Assembly: GCF_000374165.1 (NCBI RefSeq) | Contig: NZ_KB893745.1 | Coordinates: forward strand, 1 to 48,892 | DNA from: Parafrankia elaeagni | Lineage (GTDB): Bacteria; Actinomycetota; Actinomycetes; Frankiales; Frankiaceae | Reading direction: 5' to 3' | Length of the DNA stretch: 48,892 nt | Part shown: positions 17,549 through 24,757 of the stretch, one piece after another | Position numbering within the stretch: position 1 is the stretch's first letter | How the letters are laid out: the number at the start of each line of letters is the position of its first letter | The notes under the pieces: generated by a model | What the model saw: the letters and a program-made list of their open reading frames with translations, nothing else | Database searches by the model: none | What the model was told of the DNA's origin: nothing | Made by a program: the position numbers and the translations under genes

Positions 17549-18193
17549 CTAGAAGGGGGTCAGCCAGAGGGCCGCCGACGTCGGCGCCGTGTCCTGGATG
17601 TAGGAGGCGAAGCCGGCGACGTCGTCGAAGGCGAAGCCGTAGGCGCGGCCGTCCTCGGTGTGCTCGTGCAGCGCCCGGGCGTAGTGGTTGGTGGTCGGGT
17701 CGCGGTAGAAGCCCGCCGGGTCCGTCGCCGGCTGGACGGCCTGGGTCAGCAGGGTCGACCGGTTGAAGCCGGCGCCCAGCACGGCGGCCACCGGGCCGGT
17801 GACCCCGTCGTTGGGCGCCGCGAGCGCGCCGTCGCAGAACAGGACGTCCCGCGTGCTCGGCCTCGCGAACGGCGCGACGCCGCCATCGAAGCGCAGCAGG
17901 CCACCGTTCACCGTGCCGGTGTGGGTGCGCGTCCCGATGTCGACGGTGAGCGGACGGGTGGCGGCCTGGCGCCACACCGCGTCGATGTAGCCGTCGTAGT
18001 AGGACGCGGGGAAGACGCCGGCTTCCAGACCGTGCCCGGGCGCGATCACCCGGGTGTCGCCGACGACCAGGGGAGCGAACGTCGGATGGGCCCGCAGTGC
18101 GTCGAAGACCGCGGCCCGGCCGCCCGCGGCCAGCCGGCCGGTCGTCAGGTCCGTGCCGACGACGTAGAGCCAGATCACCTGACCTCGCGCCAC
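17549..18193 (-). pseudogene. GH64-like beta-1,3-glucanase, truncated
   Basis: The 214-residue frame keeps the C-terminal half of a GH64 glucanase: I-A-P-G-H-G-L-E, F-P-A-S-Y-Y-D-G-Y-I-D-A-V-W, F-C-D-G-A-L-A-A-P-N-D, L-G-A-G-F-N-R-S-T-L, H-Y-A-R-A-L-H-E-H and G-Y-G-F-A-F-D-D-V in altered form (A-Y-G-F-A-F-D-D-V). Intact GH64 proteins are about twice as long and secreted. Here I-W-L-Y-V-V-G-T-D-L-T-T-G-R, which normally lies near the N-terminus, is followed almost directly by the second half. The signal peptide and a large internal piece, including part of the catalytic region, therefore appear deleted. It is probably non-functional, although the remaining frame is open. A tandem 8-bp repeat lies just upstream. 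Confidence 0.6.
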
Positions 18194-18241
18194 GAAGGTT
18201 GTCCGTCGGGGTTCCGCGGGATGCCGGACCGTCCAGCCACC

Positions 18242-18273
18242 GACCTACGGACCTACGGACCTACGGACCTACG
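18242..18273. repeat. Tandem 8-bp repeat, four copies
   Basis: GACCTACG is repeated four times without interruption. It overlaps the 3' end of the small membrane protein gene (stop at 18269) and lies 50 bases upstream of the truncated glucanase gene. Confidence 0.9.
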
Positions 18274-18739
18274 GCGCCCGCGGCGGGGAGCCGGATGTGC
18301 TGACGGGTGGCGTCGGTGTCGGGGTGCCGAGCCAGAGAAGGCCGGGCGCGTCGGTGGGAGACGCGTCGGGATCCGAGGGGCTACCGGGGCTCGCCGGGTC
18401 GGGCGTGGCGGTGCCGCCGGGTGGGGTGAGGCTCGGGTCCGCCGAGACGGTCGGAGTGGGGTCCGGCGTGGGCGTGACGAGCCCGGTACTGGCCGGGGAA
18501 GTGGCCGGCGTCCCCCGCCCGGACGGGTCCGCGGTGGGGGTGGCCCTGAGCTCCTGCTGCTCGTTGAGCTTCTTCGTCGCCTGCTCGACGACGGTGTCGA
18601 CGATGGCGGCGTTGGACGCGCGCGACGCTGGTAGCGACTCGGGTCGGACGAACACGTAGAGGGCGAACACGCCGGCGAGCGCGACGCTGAGCAGCAGCGT
18701 CGAGCGCCGCGCCGGGATCCGGGTCAGGGGGTTGGTCAT
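18269..18739 (-). CDS. Small single-pass membrane protein with Pro/Thr-rich tail
   Basis: This 156-residue protein starts at ATG 18739, which overlaps the stop of the MscS gene (ATGA). Residues 14-32 form one transmembrane helix (L-L-L-S-V-A-L-A-G-V-F-A-L-Y-V-F-V), followed by a short helical part (I-V-D-T-V-V-E-Q-A-T-K-K-L-N-E-Q-Q-E) and about 90 residues rich in P, T, S and G with many T-P-x-P units. The tail is probably disordered and outside the cell. Coupling to mscS suggests an accessory role, but no known domain is visible. Confidence 0.7.
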   Translation of the reverse strand: MTNPLTRIPARRSTLLLSVALAGVFALYVFVRPESLPASRASNAAIVDTVVEQATKKLNEQQELRATPTADPSGRGTPATSPASTGLVTPTPDPTPTVSADPSLTPPGGTATPDPASPGSPSDPDASPTDAPGLLWLGTPTPTPPVSTSGSPPRAP

Positions 18740-19617
18740 GAGGCGGTCGGCGGGGCCGCGTCGAGGACGGCGGGGATGCGGATGCCGGCGCGCAGCAGCG
18801 CGCCGCTGATCCTGGCCCGCAGGGCCCGCCCGACCTCGAACTGCTTGCCGGGCAGGGTCCGCGCGACGATCTGGACCTTGAACTGGTCGAGGTCGATGCT
18901 CTCCACCCCCATCACGGTCGGCTCGTCCAGGAGCAGGCCGCGCAGCGACTCGTCGGCGTAGGCGTTCGCCCCGACCTCGGCGAGCAGCGTGGTGACCGTC
19001 GTGACGTCCACACTGGAGGGGATCGGGACGTCGATGACAGCTCGCGCCCAGTCGCGGGAGAGGTTGACGACCTGGATGATCTGCCCGTTCGGCGTGATCA
19101 CGACCTCGCCGTCGAGCGTGCGGACGCGGGTGATCCGCAGCGTGACCTCCTCCACCGTCCCGGTGATGGCGGTCGGCGAACCGAGCACGATCAGGCGGAC
19201 GAGGTCACCGAAGCCGTACTGGCGCTCGGTGACCATGAAGAAGCCGGCCAGGACGTCCTGCACGACCCGCTGCGCGCCGAAGCCGAGTGCGACCCCGAGA
19301 ACGGTCGCCGGCGCGGCGATTCCCGTCAGCGGCACGCCGAGCCGCTGCAGCACCAGCATGACCGCCACGCAGTAGACGAGCGTGAGTGAGACCCAGGTGA
19401 GGACCTGCACGAGGGCGTGCCGGTGTTTGGTGGTCTCGGAGCGCACCACCGCGTCGGACTGCTGCGCCTGCGTGTCGATGCGGCGCTCGATGTAGGCACC
19501 CGCCCAGGTCGCGAACCGGGTCAGCAGAACCGCGGCCATCACGATCATGACAACCTCGAGCCCGCGCCCGCGGGCCCACTCCGACAGGTCCGTCAGCGGC
19601 GCGGCGGCCTCGATCAT
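18736..19617 (-). CDS. MscS-family mechanosensitive channel
   Basis: The chosen start, ATG 19617, gives 293 residues; an in-frame GTG at 19656 is possible. Three transmembrane segments lie in the first 120 residues. The pore helix has the Gly/Ala packing A-T-V-L-G-V-A-L-G-F-G-A-Q, then V-V-Q-D-V-L-A-G-F-F. The beta domain follows (F-G-D-L-V-R-L, G-T-V-E-E-V-T-L-R-I-T-R-V-R, I-T-P-N-G-Q-I-I), then the alpha/beta C-terminal domain. These match MscS and YkuT-type small-conductance channels that release solutes on osmotic downshift. It is the first gene of a two-gene unit with the small membrane protein. Confidence 0.92.
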   Translation of the reverse strand: MIEAAAPLTDLSEWARGRGLEVVMIVMAAVLLTRFATWAGAYIERRIDTQAQQSDAVVRSETTKHRHALVQVLTWVSLTLVYCVAVMLVLQRLGVPLTGIAAPATVLGVALGFGAQRVVQDVLAGFFMVTERQYGFGDLVRLIVLGSPTAITGTVEEVTLRITRVRTLDGEVVITPNGQIIQVVNLSRDWARAVIDVPIPSSVDVTTVTTLLAEVGANAYADESLRGLLLDEPTVMGVESIDLDQFKVQIVARTLPGKQFEVGRALRARISGALLRAGIRIPAVLDAAPPTAS

Positions 19618-19806
19618 GAGCGGCAGGCGGCGGCGACACTCGGACGCTGGCCGCACGCCTGGACGTCCATGTAGGCGTGTCGGGTCGGGTATGCCCTCAC
19701 CTGTCCGAACCTACCCGGGGTGCACAACCGCCGCCGCGCCAGCACGCCGGGAGCCGGCGAACCGCGAAGAGATTCTCAGCGTACTGGCGACGACCGGCGG
19801 CAGCGA

Positions 19807-20556
19807 TCAGCTGAGAGCGGGCTGCCGTGGCGTCACGGCCACGGACGGAATGCTGCCCCCGCAGCGCAGGACGGTGTCGACGACCTGGACCAGCTCGGCG
19901 ACGTCGAGGAGGGAGCCGCCGCCCTGCAGGCCCTGCTTCGCCCAGATCGGGCGGAAGGCGGCCATGGCCTCCATGTCCCACCCGTGGGTGAACTCCGTCC
20001 TGGCGTCACCCTCGCCGCCGGCGCAGTCGCCGACGACGACCCGGGTGAAGCCGATGGCGGGGTACTCCGCGCGCAGCGACTCGACGAGCTTGTCCAGCGC
20101 GGCCTTGCTGACGTTGTAGGCGGCGAAGCCGGGCCACGGCGAGGTGAGGGAGGCGCTGACCGAGGACAGGTAGGCCGCGACGCCGCCCGAGGCCGCGAGG
20201 TGGGGCAGGGCGGCGGCGGTGATGAGGGCCGCCCCGATGACGTTCGTGTCGAAGGCCTGGCGCCAGGTCGCCGCACCGATCTTGTCGAAGGCGACGAGCG
20301 GGCCGATGCCGGTGGCGTAGACGAGGCCGTCGATGCCACCGAGGCCGGCGGCCGCCTCCTCGATCGCGTCGGCGCAGGACTGCTCGTCGGTCACGTCGCA
20401 GGCGACGGCGAGCGCACCGGGGCCGGCGTCCTTCGTCGCGTCGGCCAGGCGGTCCTTCCGACGGGCTAAGAGGGCGACCTGGTCACCCCGCTGCCCGAGA
20501 CTGACGCCGATACACCGGCCGAGACCGCTCGAGGCACCGACCACGACAACCTTCAT
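19807..20556 (-). CDS. Short-chain dehydrogenase/reductase
   Basis: This 249-residue protein starts at ATG 20556. G-A-S-S-G-L-G-R at 8-15 is the cofactor loop, C-D-V-T-D follows at about 54, V-Y-A-T-G-I-G (the N-A-G equivalent) at about 83, S-S-V-S-A-S at about 130 and the catalytic Y-N-V-S-K at about 145. It is a classical SDR acting on an alcohol or keto group; the substrate is unknown. C-terminal D-M-E-A-M-A-A-F-R-P-I-W suggests a substrate cover. It stands alone between the mscS unit and the SGNH hydrolase gene, all on the same strand. Confidence 0.88.
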   Translation of the reverse strand: MKVVVVGASSGLGRCIGVSLGQRGDQVALLARRKDRLADATKDAGPGALAVACDVTDEQSCADAIEEAAAGLGGIDGLVYATGIGPLVAFDKIGAATWRQAFDTNVIGAALITAAALPHLAASGGVAAYLSSVSASLTSPWPGFAAYNVSKAALDKLVESLRAEYPAIGFTRVVVGDCAGGEGDARTEFTHGWDMEAMAAFRPIWAKQGLQGGGSLLDVAELVQVVDTVLRCGGSIPSVAVTPRQPALS

Positions 20557-20711
20557 GCTGTTCGCTCCGCTCTCCGACTGAGGGCTCCCTGGCGGCAGAG
20601 CCCCGCCGATGGCGCAGCTCTGCCCGTGCGTGCCCGGTCGCCGCCGGTGTGCCGGACGTCCCGTGACCGGAGACACTCCAGGCCCGCCAGCCCATCATCG
20701 CTGGCAGAGGC

Positions 20712-20763
20712 GATGTCGGTCGAGCCTCGGTGGCGGTCGAGCCTCGATGTCGGTCGAGCCTCG
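20712..20763. repeat. Tandem repeat (17-bp period) between SDR and SGNH genes
   Basis: CGGTCGAGCCTCG occurs three times at 20717, 20734 and 20751, with short spacers of similar sequence. It ends one base before the stop codon of the SGNH hydrolase gene. Confidence 0.8.
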
Positions 20764-20764
20764 G

Positions 20765-21493
20765 TCAGGGCGCGGGGGTGTCGTCCACCCGCGCCGCCTC
20801 GGCCATGGCACGGCCGTAGCGCTCGGCGCCGAACGAGCGCACCGGGCAGGCCGTCATCGGCGGCTGGACGACCGGGCAGAAATGCACGCCGTCCGGGCTG
20901 CGGACCGTGACCAGCCCGTCAGCGTCACAGGTCTCGCCGGCCCCGCAGGGCAGTCGCGGAACGAACAGGCCCTTGTCGGTGAGGGTCTGCCCGACCGGGG
21001 CCACCCGGACACCCGACCGCATGCTGGCGATGTCGCGCCACAGCCGGTCGAGGGCGGTGAGGCCGTCGGCGTCGACGGCCTGGTCCCTGCGGGGCGGGGC
21101 GTCGACCAGGATGACCTCGGTACCGCGCCGGGTGAGGATCTCGACGGCTTCGGTGACGTCGTTGCGGTAGGCGGTGAGCAAATCGCGGTCGCGCATGCAC
21201 TCCGACCCGGTGTTGCCGGAGAAGGAGAGCACCGCGACGGTCGGTTTCCAGCGGCGGCCCTGTCTGCGCATGTCGTCGAGCCAGTCGCACGGGGCTGTCC
21301 CGCCCCAGGTGTGGGCCTGCGCCTGGGTGGAGCCGTCCTGCTGGGCCGCTTCGACGAACGCGTCGCGGGACTCCCAGGCCAGCGAGTCGCCCCAGAGCGC
21401 GACCCGCTGCTCGTCAGGGTTGTTCCGGCCGGCGGTCAGCGCGATCACGGCCAGGACGATGGCACCCGCGAACATCCAGCCGATGATGCCCAC
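20765..21493 (-). CDS. Membrane-anchored SGNH/GDSL-type hydrolase
   Basis: This 242-residue protein has an N-terminal hydrophobic helix (residues 3-21), which is a signal anchor. The SGNH fold follows with block I A-L-W-G-D-S-L-A (catalytic Ser about 37), a Gly block (T-W-G-G-T-A-P), block III F-S-G-N-T-G (Asn) and block V D-G-V-H-F-C (Asp/His). Four or more Cys suggest disulfides outside the membrane. This compact, secreted SGNH type resembles acyl- or acetyl-esterase domains that act on wall glycans; the substrate is unknown. The hydrophobic start and all catalytic residues are present, so it should be active. Confidence 0.82.
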   Translation of the reverse strand: MGIIGWMFAGAIVLAVIALTAGRNNPDEQRVALWGDSLAWESRDAFVEAAQQDGSTQAQAHTWGGTAPCDWLDDMRRQGRRWKPTVAVLSFSGNTGSECMRDRDLLTAYRNDVTEAVEILTRRGTEVILVDAPPRRDQAVDADGLTALDRLWRDIASMRSGVRVAPVGQTLTDKGLFVPRLPCGAGETCDADGLVTVRSPDGVHFCPVVQPPMTACPVRSFGAERYGRAMAEAARVDDTPAP

Positions 21494-21896
21494 GCGTGGG
21501 ACGTTCAGCGTGACTCCTCTCCACGGACGCCGGGCGCGAGCGCCGGGCGTCAGGATCCGACGAGTGCGGAGTCACTCACCGTCGGACCTCTCACGATCGA
21601 ACCACCAGCCATCAGACACAGACAGGCCACGGATACGGACACGGGCATGCCACAGACACCATCGGGCTGCGCCGGCCCGGCCCGGCCCGACATGGCCCAC
21701 GCCCAGGGTAGGACCGCGGCGGACGCCCGAGGTGGCGCGCAGGCGCGCGGCGGACGTCCGCCGCCGTCCCGCGGGTTCCCTGGCCGGGTGCCGGGTGCCG
21801 GGTGCCGGGTGCTGGTGCCGTGCCGGGATCGGGTGGCCTTGTCGGTGTTACGTGCTGACAGCGGGCTGCCCCCGCCTGCTCACCAGGTGTTGTCGC
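21494..21896. other. Non-coding region with repeats and a perfect palindrome
   Basis: No gene is supported. It holds an 18-bp perfect palindrome GCGGCGGACGTCCGCCGC (21747-21764), four tandem copies of GCCGGGT (21783-21810), and a 16-bp direct repeat that begins at 21882 and includes the 3' end of the phospholipase gene. The promoter of the SGNH gene should lie near 21500-21600 but was not identified. Confidence 0.5.
21747..21764. promoter_or_regulatory. 18-bp perfect palindrome
   Basis: GCGGCGGAC/GTCCGCCGC has no loop, so it looks more like a DNA operator than an RNA terminator. It lies about 130 bases after the phospholipase gene end and 250 bases upstream of the SGNH hydrolase start. Confidence 0.35.
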
Positions 21897-21914
21897 CTAC
21901 CAGGTGTTGTCGCC
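21882..21914. repeat. Direct repeat across the phospholipase stop codon
   Basis: ACCAGGTGTTGTCGCC occurs at 21882-21897 and 21899-21914. The second copy encodes the last residues G-D-N-T-W of the phospholipase, and the TAG stop sits at the junction of the copies. Confidence 0.85.
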
Positions 21915-23579
21915 GCGCATGCGGCGCGGACGGCCGTCCGGGTCGTAGACGGCGTGGTAGAGCGGGCCGGCCCAGGCACGGGTGAGCCGGTTCAGGCGCT
22001 GCGGCTGGTGCGGCCGGACCCGCCCGGGCGGGCGGGGGCCCACCTGGCCCCCCTGGTGCCAGGCCTCCAGCTCCTCGGCGCGGCGCCGGAACGCCTTGAA
22101 GCCGGCCTCGGGGTCGAGAAGCTCGGCGTCCTCCCCGTCCCAGTCGAGGTGCTCGCGCCAGAGCTGGAGCCGCAGCTCGCGGGCGAACACCCGTGCCCCG
22201 TCGCCGAGCCCGCCCGGATCGGCGGGCTCGCGCGGGTCGAGGGTGGTGTCGACCGTGGCGACGGCGAGCTCCGAGTCGTGGCTCCACGAGCGCCGGTTCA
22301 GGTTGTCCGAACCGACCGATGCCCAGACGTCGTCGACGGTCACAGCCTTCGAATGGACGTACACGGGCGTGCCAGCGTGGTTCTCCACGTCGTAGACGCC
22401 GACGCGGTCACCGCCGGCGGTGCGGCAGATCTCCAGCGCCTGCTCCCGGCCGACGAGGTTCGGCGGCAGCGCGAACCGGCCCCCCTGCGTCGGGAACCGC
22501 GGGACGACGATCACCAGGTGCAGCTCCGGCTCGCGGCGCAGCGCCTCCGCGAACAGCCGGGCGACCTCGGTGGACCACATGTACTGGTCCTCCAGGTAGA
22601 TCAGCCGCCGGGCCCGGCGCAGCACCTTCCGGTACGCCCGCGCGATCGACCGCTCGCCGTGGCGCGCGAACGGGTAGTGGGGGCGCCGCCGCGGGTAGGT
22701 ACGCAGGATCTGGACGGCGTGCGGCCCCACCGGCGCCGGGTCCTCCTCCTGCGGCGGCAGCCGGTCCGGATCGGTCTCCACCGGGCGGAGGCGGTAGTAC
22801 GCCTGCCGCAGTGGATTCGGGTTGTTGAGGCTGGCCGGGTCGTTCCAGCGTTCGCGGAACGTCCGTTCCAGATCGCCGACGGCCGGCCCGCGCACCTCGA
22901 CCTGGATGTCGTGCCAGGGCGGCGCCTGTCCGTAGGCGTCGGCGATCGGCTGGCTCTGCGGATCGCCGGCGTGCGCGGCGTCGTCCCGCCGGCTGTAACA
23001 CAGGTCGATGCCGCCGGCGAAGGCCACCGCATCGTCACCGGTCCTGTCCGTGCTGTCCGTACTATCCGAAGTGCCCTTGTTGCCTGGAGTGCCCGTGCCG
23101 CTCGCGCTGCCGGTCCCACCGGTGCCGGCGGAGCGGCGGACGACGACCAGTTTCTGGTGGTGCGACCCGTTGCGGTGCACCCGGTGGTCGAGCACCACCT
23201 GGGCTCCCGAGAGGTTCAGCTCCTCGGCGAGCCGCCGGTTCGGCCGCGAGCTGAAGGACAACAGTTCCAGGTGGGAGCGCCACATCAGCCCGCGGACGGT
23301 GACGCCCCGCCCGGCCGCCCGCCCGAGCACCCGGCCCACCTCCGAGCCGGCACCGTCGAGCCGCTCGTCGAGGTCACCGCGCCAGTCGGTGAACAGCAGC
23401 AGATCGCCCGCGCGCAGGCCCTCGACGACCTCCAGCAGCCGGGAGAAGTAGGCCCGGCCGTGTACCAGGGGGCGGACCAGGTTGCCCGTCGTCCAGGCCT
23501 GCCCGTCGGGGTGGCGGCTGTCCAGATCGGTGTCCGGATTGCCGCGTTCCTCGGCAGTGAGGAACCACTGGTCGAGCAT
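21897..23579 (-). CDS. Phospholipase D-family protein (two HKD motifs)
   Basis: This 560-residue protein starts at ATG 23579 behind GGAGG. The first catalytic motif is R-N-G-S-H-H-Q-K-L-V-V-V (about residue 140). The second is Y-V-H-S-K-A-V-T-V-D-D-V-W-A-S-V-G-S-D-N (about 395), the full HxKx4D...GSxN pattern. Between them lies L-E-D-Q-Y-M-W-S, also typical of PLD and cardiolipin-synthase-like enzymes. A Ser/Thr/Gly-rich linker of about 35 residues (about 155-190) separates motif I from the rest. There is no signal peptide, so the protein is probably cytoplasmic. It should hydrolyse or transfer a phosphodiester-linked group of a phospholipid. It is divergent from the deacetylase gene. Confidence 0.88.
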   Translation of the reverse strand: MLDQWFLTAEERGNPDTDLDSRHPDGQAWTTGNLVRPLVHGRAYFSRLLEVVEGLRAGDLLLFTDWRGDLDERLDGAGSEVGRVLGRAAGRGVTVRGLMWRSHLELLSFSSRPNRRLAEELNLSGAQVVLDHRVHRNGSHHQKLVVVRRSAGTGGTGSASGTGTPGNKGTSDSTDSTDRTGDDAVAFAGGIDLCYSRRDDAAHAGDPQSQPIADAYGQAPPWHDIQVEVRGPAVGDLERTFRERWNDPASLNNPNPLRQAYYRLRPVETDPDRLPPQEEDPAPVGPHAVQILRTYPRRRPHYPFARHGERSIARAYRKVLRRARRLIYLEDQYMWSTEVARLFAEALRREPELHLVIVVPRFPTQGGRFALPPNLVGREQALEICRTAGGDRVGVYDVENHAGTPVYVHSKAVTVDDVWASVGSDNLNRRSWSHDSELAVATVDTTLDPREPADPGGLGDGARVFARELRLQLWREHLDWDGEDAELLDPEAGFKAFRRRAEELEAWHQGGQVGPRPPGRVRPHQPQRLNRLTRAWAGPLYHAVYDPDGRPRRMRGDNTW

Positions 23580-23952
23580 CTGCCGGTCCTCCTTCTCACG
23601 GGCCGTGCGGACCGGCGCGGGCGCGACAGGTCGCCACGTCGCCGCGTGCTACACGCAGGAAACACAGGAAACACAGGAAACGCATGAAGCCGAAACGTCG
23701 GGTGTCAGGCGAAGATCCGGGAACCTCCCGGAAGGGTGTGTTCCCACCCGGGACCGGTCTGAACCAGGTCGTTCGCCCCACAGCGACATACGTCGGGACG
23801 TCCCGCGGGACGCGCGTCGAGGCCTCGCGGGACGCGGGGTGAAGGCTCTCCTCGGGATGGCGCACGCCTCTGGCGGTGCGGGGCGCGGCGGCCGGCCGGG
23901 AGAGGAGGTACGAAGCGGTGACCAGCAGCGACGGTGTGGCAAAGTGTCCGTC
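23580..23952. other. Divergent intergenic region, phospholipase / deacetylase
   Basis: No gene is supported. It contains a 9-bp direct repeat CAGGAAACA in three copies (23656-23682), a hairpin-like CCGGGAACCTCCCGG near 23717, and a 12-bp palindrome CGGGACGTCCCG (23794-23805). Promoters for both flanking genes must lie here but no clear -35/-10 boxes were seen. Confidence 0.45.
23656..23682. repeat. 9-bp tandem repeat CAGGAAACA x3
   Basis: Three consecutive copies, the last ending in G instead of A. They lie about 75 bases upstream of the phospholipase start codon. Confidence 0.85.
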
Positions 23953-24738
23953 ATGACGGGCGGAGCACAGGCGCGGCCGGGGGGCGCGGCGGGTGGATCG
24001 TCGGGCCTGGCGGTGGGCGGGCTCGTCGTCACGGCGGCCGTGCTGGCCCATGGGCTGCCGTCGCTGATGACACTGCGCCGGCTGCGCACCGTGGTCGCCC
24101 CGCGTCTCGCCGGGGTCGGCCGGGTCGACCACGTCGCGCTGACCTTCGACGACGGGCCGGACCCGGCGTCCACACCGCGGTTTCTCGAGGTGCTCGACGA
24201 GCTTGCCGTCCGGGCGACGTTCTTCGTGCTCGGCAGCATGGTGCGCAGGTCGCCGGGCCTGACACGGGAGATGGCGGCAGCCGGCCACGAGCTGGCCGTG
24301 CACGGCTGGGACCACCGGCCGATGCTGCTTCGCGGGCCGATGTCCAGCTACGACCAGCTCGCCCGCACCCGCGATCTGGTGGCCGAGACGACCGGGCAGG
24401 TGCCGGCGCATGTCCGGCCGCCGCACGGGGTGCTGTCCTCGGGGGTGCTCGCCGCCGCGCGCCGCCTAGACCTCGCACCCGTCCTGTGGACAGCATGGGG
24501 CCGGGACTGGACGGCGACGGCGACCCCGCGGACGGTACTGGCCACGCTCGCGCCCGACCTGCGCGGCGGTGCCACCGTGCTGCTGCACGACAGCGACTGC
24601 ACCTCCGCGCCTGGCGCCTGGCGCAGCGCCCTCGGCGCCCTGCCGGAACTGGCCGCCCGCTGCGACGACGCCGGCCTGGTGCTCGGCCCGCTCGCCGAGC
24701 ATGGCCTGCGCCCCCGCCGGGCCCACGTCTCCGGGTGA
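23953..24738 (+). CDS. Polysaccharide deacetylase (NodB homology)
   Basis: ATG 23953 gives a 261-residue protein. One N-terminal hydrophobic helix (about 15-35) anchors it. Motif 1 is T-F-D-D-G-P-D-P (about 58-65), with the general base and a metal-binding Asp. Motif 2 is H-E-L-A-V-H-G-W-D-H, close to the H-S/T-x-x-H pattern. Motif 3 is R-P-P-H-G-V, and the late L-L-H-D-S-D supplies the last catalytic His. It removes N- or O-acetyl groups from a wall or surface polysaccharide (peptidoglycan or chitin-type); the exact substrate is not clear. Its end nearly touches the aldehyde dehydrogenase end on the other strand. Confidence 0.88.
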   Translation: MTGGAQARPGGAAGGSSGLAVGGLVVTAAVLAHGLPSLMTLRRLRTVVAPRLAGVGRVDHVALTFDDGPDPASTPRFLEVLDELAVRATFFVLGSMVRRSPGLTREMAAAGHELAVHGWDHRPMLLRGPMSSYDQLARTRDLVAETTGQVPAHVRPPHGVLSSGVLAAARRLDLAPVLWTAWGRDWTATATPRTVLATLAPDLRGGATVLLHDSDCTSAPGAWRSALGALPELAARCDDAGLVLGPLAEHGLRPRRAHVSG

Positions 24739-24757
24739 CGGGCCTACGTCTCCGGGT
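24721..24757. repeat. Direct repeat carrying both stop codons of convergent genes
   Basis: GCCCACGTCTCCGGGT (24721-24736) and GCCTACGTCTCCGGGT (24742-24757) differ by one base. The deacetylase ends in TGA just after copy 1. The aldehyde dehydrogenase TAG, on the opposite strand, lies within copy 2. Confidence 0.8.

Noticed and set aside
21174-23687. 837-codon plus-strand frame over SGNH and phospholipase genes
   Set aside because: Antisense shadow without recognisable motifs; both minus-strand genes carry complete active-site motifs.
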